Shown piece after piece: positions 53,543-60,282 of a stretch of DNA of 64,000 bases. Under the pieces are notes generated by a model. It worked only from the letters and a program-made list of their open reading frames with translations, did no database searches and was not told the origin of the DNA. The DNA is taken from assembly GCF_002943425.1 (NCBI RefSeq), contig NZ_PTRA01000002.1:372090-436089 (forward strand), given 5' to 3'. How positions within the stretch are numbered: position 1 is the stretch's first letter; every line of letters begins with the position of its first letter. The translations under genes and the position numbers were made by a program. The DNA comes from Siphonobacter curvatus. Its GTDB lineage: Bacteria > Bacteroidota > Bacteroidia > Cytophagales > Spirosomataceae.

Positions 53543-54424
53543 CTAGAAACACGTCGCCAGAATGGCATTAAGTTGGGCTTTTTCCTCGATGGTCAGTTTA
53601 GCCAGAGGAGCCCGTAGTTCGCCACCACTTACGCCCTGCAGTTCCAGCCCGGCTTGAATGGCCCGCGGCAGGCCCTTTTGTACGATAAACTGAAGCAGAT
53701 CAAACTGCTGGTAAAAAGCCTGTTGAGCCTGTGTCCATTGCCCTTGCTGAAAGGAGTCGAAAAGTTGAAGGTTCAGCTTTGGTATGAGGTTAGGAGCCGC
53801 CGTACACCAGCCCCGGGCACCCGCCGCCAGGGCTGACAAGGCCAACGGATTAGAACCGTTGAAAAAAGCGACCTCTTCGCCCAGATGCCGACGCAGATAA
53901 TGCATCCGCTGCACATCCCCGGTGCTTTCCTTGATCATGGTCACGTTCGGAATCCGAAGCAGTCGTTTCAACAGAGCCGGCGACATGTCCACCCCTCCCG
54001 TAGCCGGATTATTGTAAGCCATAATAGGAATGGAAAGAGACTGGGCTACGGTGTCGTAGTGGGCCACAATTTCGTCGTCGGTCAGCCGCCAGTAGCTCAT
54101 GGGAATAATCATAACGGCCGTTGCTCCGGCCTTTTCGGCAAACTTGGCGTGGTACACGGTCCGTTCGGTCGTCAGGTTCGAAACACCTACCAGTACCGGA
54201 ACCCGTCCGCCGACCTGCTGGATGGTTGCTTCCGTCAAGGATTCTTTTTCTTCGTCCGTCAAATAGGGTAACACACCCGTGCTTCCCAGCGGAGCGATGC
54301 CGTGAGAGCCATTCACCACCAGTCGTTCCACCAGTGATTTAAATAAGCCCAGATCGACCTTTCCAGCGGTGTCGAAGGGAGTAATTGGATAGGCGATAAC
54401 GCCGTGAAAGGGTACATTCGTCAT
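53543..54424 (-). CDS. Dihydrodipicolinate synthase family (DapA-like) aldolase
   Basis: 293 residues from ATG 54422-54424; the longer frame adds 19 unrelated residues. The class I aldolase TIM barrel has GSTG at about 47-50, Y137 in MAYNNPA and the Schiff-base lysine K165 in MIKESTGD. The family includes DHDPS, N-acetylneuraminate lyase and keto-deoxy sugar aldolases. It is not next to lysine genes, and the residues flanking K165 are of the general type, so it is probably a catabolic aldolase/dehydratase of the family. It is co-transcribed with the cupin gene 46 bp upstream. Confidence 0.88.
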   Translation of the reverse strand: MTNVPFHGVIAYPITPFDTAGKVDLGLFKSLVERLVVNGSHGIAPLGSTGVLPYLTDEEKESLTEATIQQVGGRVPVLVGVSNLTTERTVYHAKFAEKAGATAVMIIPMSYWRLTDDEIVAHYDTVAQSLSIPIMAYNNPATGGVDMSPALLKRLLRIPNVTMIKESTGDVQRMHYLRRHLGEEVAFFNGSNPLALSALAAGARGWCTAAPNLIPKLNLQLFDSFQQGQWTQAQQAFYQQFDLLQFIVQKGLPRAIQAGLELQGVSGGELRAPLAKLTIEEKAQLNAILATCF

Positions 54425-54470
54425 ACGTAGTCTGCTAAGGCCGGGACCGAAACGCCCCGGCCGGGTGGGT

Positions 54471-54986
54471 TTAAAGGTCACGACCTTCTTCTTCGCGTAA
54501 GGCCACGCCTAGATTTTGCAATTGGGGAGCGTTTTCGCAAGCCAGATATCGGGCTGGCTCGGTAGCACTCGTGTTCTGGTGCCGATGCCAGGCCCAGGAA
54601 GGAATGTAAACGGCGTCGCCCGCCTTCCATTCCACGCGTTCGCCTTCCACTTCCGTCCAGCCCTGTCCTTCCAGTACGTAAAGCACCGTTTCGTAGGTGT
54701 GCCGGTGGCGGTTGGTCAGCTGATCGGGTAGCAATCCACCGATGGTCATGCTGACGTTCTGCGTGGGCAGATCGACGAAGAAAACCGGGTGCTTCCGCTC
54801 GGAAGAGAACTGATCATGGGCACCCGCCTGCTCGACATTCCGGTGAATCAATTTTTCGGGACGCCGGAACACGGGACGTGCGTAGGTTTTGTGAAAATCG
54901 TTAGACGTGAATTTTTCGTCTTTGGGTGATGCAGTTTCCATAGGCCTTATTGATTCGTTACTAGTCATCGTTTCGTTGATTGACAT
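54471..54986 (-). CDS. Cupin domain protein
   Basis: 171 residues from ATG 54984-54986, chosen because the longer frame adds only 12 residues of non-family sequence. The jelly roll spans about 70-150: LPDQLTNRHRHTYETVLYVL with metal-binding His/Glu, then GQGWTEVEGERVEWKAGDAV and YIPSWAWHRHQN. The N-terminal ~65 residues are polar. It may be a small-molecule dioxygenase, isomerase or binding protein. It heads an operon with the DapA-like gene, suggesting a shared catabolic pathway of unknown substrate. Confidence 0.85.
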   Translation of the reverse strand: MSINETMTSNESIRPMETASPKDEKFTSNDFHKTYARPVFRRPEKLIHRNVEQAGAHDQFSSERKHPVFFVDLPTQNVSMTIGGLLPDQLTNRHRHTYETVLYVLEGQGWTEVEGERVEWKAGDAVYIPSWAWHRHQNTSATEPARYLACENAPQLQNLGVALREEEGRDL

Positions 54987-55133
54987 CACAAAAGTGCAGG
55001 TGATTTGGACCCCACGAATCATCCAGTTTATACAAATGTTACTGGTCCAGATTAAATCTTGATTATTGAGGATGGCAAGTTCTTCAGGCTGATTAGTAAA
55101 TCACCCTCAGTATTGAGGCGTAGATATGAACCG

Positions 55134-55170
55134 GATAAGAGGAACCCGTCAGAATCCAGTTCCTCTTATC
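55134..55170. other. Orphan hairpin between divergent operons
   Basis: GATAAGAGGAAC (55134-55145) pairs perfectly with GTTCCTCTTATC (55159-55170). It lies between two divergent genes where no transcript should need terminating, and lacks U-tracts. Confidence 0.55.
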
Positions 55171-55343
55171 TGATCCTTACATAACCTAACTGATGCCCTC
55201 GTTTGCTTGCTCCTAAACTGAATCTATATCTTCTGTACACAAGCGGGATCCTATGAATGAGAACGTACCAGAAATACTTCAGTAGTCACGATAGATTTTA
55301 TTAATAGGTCCATTGATAAAAGAAAAATCATCAAAAAGATAAT

Positions 55344-55367
55344 AGTTAGGATTCCTAACTACATTTG
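55344..55367 (+). promoter_or_regulatory. 17-bp palindrome abutting the -7 box of the protoglobin operon
   Basis: AGTTAGGA-T-TCCTAACT (55344-55360) is perfectly symmetric, and its last base starts TACATTTG (55360-55367), an exact TAnnTTTG -7 element. The ATG is 24 bp downstream. A dimeric repressor bound here would prevent initiation; the MarR protein at the end of the operon is the natural candidate. Confidence 0.75.
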
Positions 55368-55390
55368 TCACGAACCTTTTACCAAGCAAC

Positions 55391-55978
55391 ATGAGCGAAT
55401 CACATGCCATTCCTGGATACGCATACGGCAACGTATCCCAAACCACTCCCCTTTCACTGGAGGAACTAGATTTACTCAAACAAACGGTTTTGTTTAGCCC
55501 GGAAGACGAGCGTTTTCTGCACCTGGCGGGTGAAGTGCTGGGCGATCAGACAGAAGCAATACTGGACGTCTGGTACGGGTATGTGGGCAGCCACCCGCAC
55601 CTCCTGCACTACTTCAGTTTACAGGGCCAGCCCGACGGCCATTACCTGTCGGCGGTACGGAAGCGGTTTGGTCAGTGGATCATTGACACCTGCACGCGTC
55701 CCTACGACACTGCCTGGCTGGCCTATCAGCAGGAAATTGCCCTGCGTCATCATACGACCAAGAAGAACCTCACCGATGATGCTAGGGCTGAGCCGATTAT
55801 TCACCTGCGGTACATCCTGGCCTTTATCGTGCCCCTAACCTTGACCATCAAGGATTTTCTGGCGGCCAAGGGACACAATGCCGAAACTGTAGCCGGTATG
55901 CACGCGGCCTGGTTCAAAGCCGTCACCTTGACCGCCGTACTTTGGAGCTATCCTTACGTACACACCAACGAATTTTAA
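55391..55978 (+). CDS. Protoglobin domain protein
   Basis: 195 residues, a single globin domain of the protoglobin/globin-coupled-sensor type without any signalling domain attached. A pre-helix of about 20 residues is followed by LYLE-like helices: LEELDLLKQTVLFSPEDERF, VLGDQTEAILDVWYGYVGSH, and the heme helix LAYQQEIALRHHTTKKN, in which a histidine of RHH is the expected proximal ligand. The C-terminal helix has AWFKAVTLTAVLW. Protoglobins bind O2, CO and NO. It is the first gene of a five-gene operon ending in a MarR regulator, with a palindromic promoter, so regulated expression in response to a gas or redox signal is likely. Confidence 0.9.
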   Translation: MSESHAIPGYAYGNVSQTTPLSLEELDLLKQTVLFSPEDERFLHLAGEVLGDQTEAILDVWYGYVGSHPHLLHYFSLQGQPDGHYLSAVRKRFGQWIIDTCTRPYDTAWLAYQQEIALRHHTTKKNLTDDARAEPIIHLRYILAFIVPLTLTIKDFLAAKGHNAETVAGMHAAWFKAVTLTAVLWSYPYVHTNEF

Positions 55979-56000
55979 TCACTTTATTCCTTTCAAAGCC

Positions 56001-56264
56001 ATGCAAGTTTCTGTTTTTGATACCTACGTCACCCGTACCGATGGTACGCTGATGCACTTCGACATTCTGGTGCCCTCCAACGTAACCTGTACGGATACTA
56101 TCCACCAGTACGGACAAACCTACCTGGCAACCAAAGGCCAGGGCGGGCAACCTCTAACCGCGAAAGAATGTCAGTTCTGTCACATCGAACAGGCCACGGA
56201 AGAAGTACAGACCAGCATCACCAACCAGGGTTTTCACATCATTGAAATGCAGGGTTGCCATTAA
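56001..56264 (+). CDS. DUF2024 family protein
   Basis: 87 residues. The pattern VSVFDTYVTRTDGTLMHFDI at the N-terminus, ECQFCHIEQATEEVQ in the middle and an ending GFHIIEMQGCH define DUF2024, a family of small cytoplasmic proteins with unknown role. The conserved C-x-x-C-H motif and C-terminal Cys-His could hold a metal or a redox centre. It starts 22 bp after the protoglobin stop, so both are made from one transcript. Confidence 0.88.
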   Translation: MQVSVFDTYVTRTDGTLMHFDILVPSNVTCTDTIHQYGQTYLATKGQGGQPLTAKECQFCHIEQATEEVQTSITNQGFHIIEMQGCH

Positions 56265-56305
56265 TAGTCCCCATTGATTCTATCATCCTTTTGACACGAC
56301 CAATC

Positions 56306-57073
56306 ATGAATCGTTCCCTTGTCCTTACATTCACTACGCTTGTTGTTTCTTCGGGACTTGCTCTGGCCCAGACTACGCAGCCCGGAGCCGCGTACAACAA
56401 CGCCGATTTTAAAGTTACTTCGACGCAGGCCGTCTATCAATCAGATCTGGATCTGGTGGTTATGTCGATGAAAGTAAGCGGGCAGGCCGGACGTACCGTG
56501 CCCAAACCATCGGGCAGTATGGCCAATGCCCCCGTGCTTGCCTACGTATTTCCGACTACGCTTCAGCCACAGGACGTCGGCTTTTCGCCCATCGAAGGTA
56601 TCGTAGCACTGGCCCTGACGTCTCACCCCGACATGGATGATACGCCACTGTGGGACGAAAACAACGACGGTAATTTTGATAACGACGGCCTCGTTTGGCA
56701 CCCGCACTGGGTGGTATTACAGGAAGATAAACGCGTACCCGGCGGACTGAGCGTGAAAGCCTTTCGCAAGGATGACAAGACAGTAGTACTGCCCAAAACG
56801 GCCCCAGGCGTACCCATTTATTTTGATTCACCGGGTTACAACGTAGTCACTTCCGGACCCACGATTCGAGTGGCTATCCCGGCGTACCGCATTCATAACC
56901 GTACGGATTTCCGTTTTGATGCGGTAACGTGTTATCTGCAAATGTATCACCCGGTCCACGGCGATACCGCATCGCATCATGAAGCAGAAGATAAACCCCT
57001 GCTGGGCGTGTACGCGGTGTATGGCGTGTTGTCGGAGAAGTTAACCCTGCCGTATACAGTAACAAAGAAGTAA
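56306..57073 (+). CDS. Secreted protein of unknown function
   Basis: 255 residues from ATG 56306; the longer frame would put 17 residues before a clean signal peptide (MNRSLVLTFTTLVVSSG, cleavage near ALAQ). I do not recognise the family. The mature protein is beta-rich, with the calcium-loop-like stretch DENNDGNFDNDG near 120-131 and histidine-rich patches (LVWHPHWVV and TASHHEAED). These could bind a metal. It lies 41 bp after the DUF2024 gene and belongs to the protoglobin operon, so a periplasmic partner function in the same response is likely. Confidence 0.8.
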   Translation: MNRSLVLTFTTLVVSSGLALAQTTQPGAAYNNADFKVTSTQAVYQSDLDLVVMSMKVSGQAGRTVPKPSGSMANAPVLAYVFPTTLQPQDVGFSPIEGIVALALTSHPDMDDTPLWDENNDGNFDNDGLVWHPHWVVLQEDKRVPGGLSVKAFRKDDKTVVLPKTAPGVPIYFDSPGYNVVTSGPTIRVAIPAYRIHNRTDFRFDAVTCYLQMYHPVHGDTASHHEAEDKPLLGVYAVYGVLSEKLTLPYTVTKK

Positions 57074-57153
57074 TAGCGGATATGGGATGGGGCATTGCGA
57101 ACCCATCCCGTACCACCCAAAAAAGGCATCAACTCATCCCTTATTAGCATACG

Positions 57154-57420
57154 ATGGAAACTACCTGCCTTCCCTTCGCGTCCTACTTGGAGGACCTCAT
57201 TCAACAGCGTCAGTACGTGAAAGTCCAGTATTTTAGCGACCTTCACGAACTGATTACGCTTGATGCACTTTTTGTAAAGCTTAGCGATCCGGGAGATGGT
57301 GCGCTTGCCCTTCTTTCTTCGGGTGAGCAAATTGCGGTATCCCAGCTGGCCAGTGCCGGAGGAAGGTTCGCCCCTGCGTATCAGGGTTATGAGCTGTATT
57401 GCGAAACCTGCGATTTTTGA
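57154..57420 (+). CDS. Small protein, possibly Rof-like (Rho-binding antiterminator fold)
   Basis: 88 residues. The layout CLPFASYLEDLIQQRQYVKV, then an SDPGDGALALLSSGEQIAVSQL segment written here as GALALLSSGEQIAV, resembles the small barrel of Rof/YaeO proteins that bind Rho. The similarity is by pattern only and weak. A C-terminal CETC pair is not typical of Rof. The next gene (MarR) starts at the base after its TGA stop, so the two are translationally coupled. It may be a regulator of the operon or an unrelated small protein. Confidence 0.65.
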   Translation: METTCLPFASYLEDLIQQRQYVKVQYFSDLHELITLDALFVKLSDPGDGALALLSSGEQIAVSQLASAGGRFAPAYQGYELYCETCDF

Positions 57421-58026
57421 ATGACGGATTCCATATTCAATTTAGAACAACAAAACAGCTCCGTAGACGCCAAGATTGTAGCGGGGCTGGAACGGGTGGG
57501 GGAAGTATTTCGGGTGTTGCTCTGGCAACAAAGTCGGGATACCGGACTCAGTCCTATTCAGATTCAAGTACTGCTTTTCCTGGCTTTCCACGAACCTACG
57601 CAATGCAAAGTTGGGTATCTGGCGAAGGAATTTAACCTGACCAAGCCCACCATTAGCGATGCCGTAAAAGTATTGGTTCAGAAGGCTCTGGTCGATCGCA
57701 TTACGGACCCTCTGGACAGTCGAAGTCACCATCTAGAACTGACGCCCGCCGGAAAGCAAATGGTCGATCAGACCAGTTCGTTTGCCGACGTTCTGCACGG
57801 ATTAGTGCAGTCATTCGGGCAGGAACAGAAAACGATCCTGTACGAAAGTCTATTCAAGCTCATCTTTGAGCTTACGCAACGCGGCTTAATCCAGGTTCAG
57901 CGTATGTGCAAAACCTGCCGTCACTACCGGTTTGATGGGCAGATTCATTATTGCGGTTTACTACAAATTCCGCTGGAAGCCGGGCTGTTACGGCTGGATT
58001 GCCCCGAGCACGAGCAGGTGCTTTAA
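57421..58026 (+). CDS. MarR family regulator with four-cysteine C-terminal tail
   Basis: 201 residues. The winged HTH occupies about 20-145 (GLSPIQIQVLLFLAFHEP, AKEFNLTKPTISDAVKVL, and the wing DPLDSRSHHLELTPAG). A tail beyond the MarR fold carries C163-x2-C166, C178 and C194 in CKTCRHYR, YCGLL and DCPEHE, a likely zinc or iron-sulfur site or a thiol switch. It is the last gene of the protoglobin operon, immediately after the small protein. Autoregulation through the palindrome at 55344-55360 is the obvious model; no signal is proven. Confidence 0.9.
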   Translation: MTDSIFNLEQQNSSVDAKIVAGLERVGEVFRVLLWQQSRDTGLSPIQIQVLLFLAFHEPTQCKVGYLAKEFNLTKPTISDAVKVLVQKALVDRITDPLDSRSHHLELTPAGKQMVDQTSSFADVLHGLVQSFGQEQKTILYESLFKLIFELTQRGLIQVQRMCKTCRHYRFDGQIHYCGLLQIPLEAGLLRLDCPEHEQVL

Positions 58027-58066
58027 TCCATCCTTTCGTTTCATTAACGCGTATGAAGTCCTGCTT

Positions 58067-59923
58067 TCACTTCGGTAATTGAACCGTGATTTCTCCGTGG
58101 AGCTGATCCCGGCTCGCTTTGAGTTTTTGATCCACCCAGATGCAAAGCTTACTTTGATTACCCGGCGTGGCTGAATCCCAGTCTTTTTTCCAGATGATAT
58201 CCACATCGTGCCCGTGGTAGCGGATATTACCCAGGTAGAAATAGTCCCACTGCTGCTCGGGTACCAAAGGAGACACGGAAAACTGATCTTCATGAAAGGA
58301 GGTAAACCCAATCAGGTCTTCGATGATAATATCCGGAAATGTGGAGTGGAAGTAATCGGACTCGCCGCCGAACGTCTTCCCGTTACTCGGAATGTACCAT
58401 TCGCCAATGTTCAGTTCTTTCGTACCATGCATCCGGGCGAGCTTCTCGATGTAGTCGTACAAGAGTTGTTTCTGGGCGGCCGAACTATTTCCCTGATACG
58501 ATCGCAGGTAGTTGGCGTATCCTTTATACACGACTGAATTTTCAAAAGGCCAGCCCCGGCCGTTCCAGGCATAGGCCTGTTCGTTGTAGTAGGGATGTTG
58601 CTGTTCCGCCGTCGTCATACCCGCCGCATTGTAAAAGCCTTTCTGCGAAGCAAACAGGTCCCAGGCTTTCGCGTAGGTCTGGTAGTTCTGCTTTGGTATC
58701 AACTGAAAATACCAGGGCGTGTATCCCACCGACTCCCGTACCCGGGCCTCAAAATCGCCGACACCAAAGGCATTGTCTCCGGCACTCAGCGTATTGAAAA
58801 ATTGATCCTGCGTGTTCCAGAGCACATTCAGTACCTTTTGTTGAAGGGCCTGAGCTTTGGCTGCATACTTCTCTGCTTTCGTATGCTTGTTTGTATACCG
58901 GACCTGATCCCATCGGTACAGATCAGCCAGCGACTTGAGGTTGCCGTAAGCATAACTATTCACGGAAGGCCGGACCAGATAATAGTCCGGATACCCTTTC
59001 CGGAAAGCCGTAGGATAGTCTTTGGCCTGTTGCGATTGAGCGGCATTACCGGTCGTTTCCCAACCCAGGTAGTATTTCCGCCAGTTGTCTTTTGTATACA
59101 GGCTATACGGCCCCTGACTTTCAATCAGACCCAGAACGGCCGAAAGGCTGAATTCCATGCCATCGTACAGATCGAGTATTTTGTACATGCCCGCCGTTTT
59201 GGCTTGGGGCCTGTGCACCGTAAACAAGGAATCCCAGACCTGCTGATGCTTTTCCATTGCGGGCAATACCGCGTGTAGCCATTGCGGATCGGGATGAATT
59301 TTCTGAAAAGCCTCCACGCCGTTCACCATCCAGCTCGAAAAATGGTGGCTTTCCGGTCGACTCAGATACGTCAGGAAATTTCCGTTCTCCCGCTGCGGTA
59401 GCCGGGAAGCCGAGCCCCGCATGAAATAATCCGCGTAGGACTTGAGAAAGGTATCATCCCGCAGCCAGCGTACGTCATAAAACTGATGCCCGGCGGGACA
59501 GGTAATGGCTCCGCTGAGGGAAGCCCAGGGTTTCACGCCGAAAAACTCGGTCACCACCCAGTATTTTTTGTGGTCTTCGGGATCGTCGTATTCTTTCAGG
59601 TGTTTGCTAATCATCCACCAGCGGTAATTATAAACCTTGGTCAGACTGTCAGCGGAGCTACGAAACAAAGGCACGTTTTCCAGTAAAAACGCTTTATTGT
59701 TACCAGCGTTAAAGGGGCCATCGGACGCCGGACGATTGGCATATTGGTTGAACTCATCCACGTGAGCGGACAAGGTTTGTTTGGAGGCATCTTTTAATCG
59801 CTGTAATTCACGGGTATACAAGGTTGATTTTTGACTGGTACAGGCCGTCAGGAGAAGCCAGCCCAGCCAACAAACCCCGGAGAAATAGCGACGTAGGAAT
59901 GGAAGGAGTCGAGGTTGATTCAT
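58067..59923 (-). CDS. Lipoprotein with MGH1-like (alpha/alpha)6 glycoside hydrolase domain
   Basis: 618 residues. The lipoprotein signal ends WLLLTAC with C28. The body is a six-hairpin toroid of the mannosylglycerate-hydrolase-like / GH63-like kind: YDVRWLRDDTFLKSYADYF, LDLYDGMEFSLSAVLG, NSYAYGNLKSLADLY, and the characteristic AYAWNGRGWPFENSVVYKG region. An Asp in YDGME and a Glu in GWPFENS are possible catalytic acids. It should be a membrane-anchored periplasmic or surface glycosidase. It stands alone, convergent with the MarR gene, and is not linked to a SusCD pair here. Confidence 0.8.
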   Translation of the reverse strand: MNQPRLLPFLRRYFSGVCWLGWLLLTACTSQKSTLYTRELQRLKDASKQTLSAHVDEFNQYANRPASDGPFNAGNNKAFLLENVPLFRSSADSLTKVYNYRWWMISKHLKEYDDPEDHKKYWVVTEFFGVKPWASLSGAITCPAGHQFYDVRWLRDDTFLKSYADYFMRGSASRLPQRENGNFLTYLSRPESHHFSSWMVNGVEAFQKIHPDPQWLHAVLPAMEKHQQVWDSLFTVHRPQAKTAGMYKILDLYDGMEFSLSAVLGLIESQGPYSLYTKDNWRKYYLGWETTGNAAQSQQAKDYPTAFRKGYPDYYLVRPSVNSYAYGNLKSLADLYRWDQVRYTNKHTKAEKYAAKAQALQQKVLNVLWNTQDQFFNTLSAGDNAFGVGDFEARVRESVGYTPWYFQLIPKQNYQTYAKAWDLFASQKGFYNAAGMTTAEQQHPYYNEQAYAWNGRGWPFENSVVYKGYANYLRSYQGNSSAAQKQLLYDYIEKLARMHGTKELNIGEWYIPSNGKTFGGESDYFHSTFPDIIIEDLIGFTSFHEDQFSVSPLVPEQQWDYFYLGNIRYHGHDVDIIWKKDWDSATPGNQSKLCIWVDQKLKASRDQLHGEITVQLPK

Positions 59924-60282
59924 CGTTGGTTTATGAGGTTAGGCCCAAAGGCTGGTCTAAGGTAGTAGCGGAAAACGGAAGGTTTCAACTCTTGAAGCTT
60001 CAAAAAAGGATTTTGACCTTATTTTATCCGGTGAGAAACGCGTATTTCTTGATCTTAGGTAAGGAACGGACCATCATAAAACGGAGTTACCTCTCTAAAG
60101 AATAGTGAGCAGGTAAGGCATGCGGTTGCCCGTTTTCTGGCGGGTCAACAAAGGCTTAAATAGCCCTATTGATCCGAATTAGTGGATTAACCGTTGCCTT
60201 ATTCATGTTTTTTCACGAAGAAACGCTTATATCACGCTACCTTTGCGGGTAAGTACCGAGCTTATATCACAAGACTCCCATC
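59924..60282. other. Divergent intergenic region upstream of purL
   Basis: 359 bp. It contains the purL -7 box (60238-60245) and a weak GTTGCCCG/CGGGTCAAC hairpin near 60131-60155. No riboswitch-like conserved structure and no credible gene is seen. Confidence 0.5.
60238..60245 (+). promoter_or_regulatory. -7 promoter element of purL
   Basis: TACCTTTG is an exact match to the Bacteroidota TAnnTTTG consensus, 38 bp before the purL ATG. A TTG at the -33 position is not evident. Confidence 0.6.

Larger units (their letters stand above)
54987..55390. other. Divergent intergenic region between the cupin operon and the protoglobin operon
   Basis: 404 bp. It contains an orphan perfect 12-bp hairpin (55134-55170) that does not follow any gene, and the palindrome-promoter of the protoglobin operon (55344-55367). 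No coding frame is credible. Confidence 0.6.

Noticed and set aside
53078-53546. Small plus-strand frames in the gene-poor region
   Set aside because: They cross the hairpin and the terminator of the DapA-like operon and show irregular composition.
59824-60105. A 93-codon plus-strand frame upstream of purL
   Set aside because: It overlaps the lipoprotein signal of the MGH1-like gene on the other strand and has no conserved motif.
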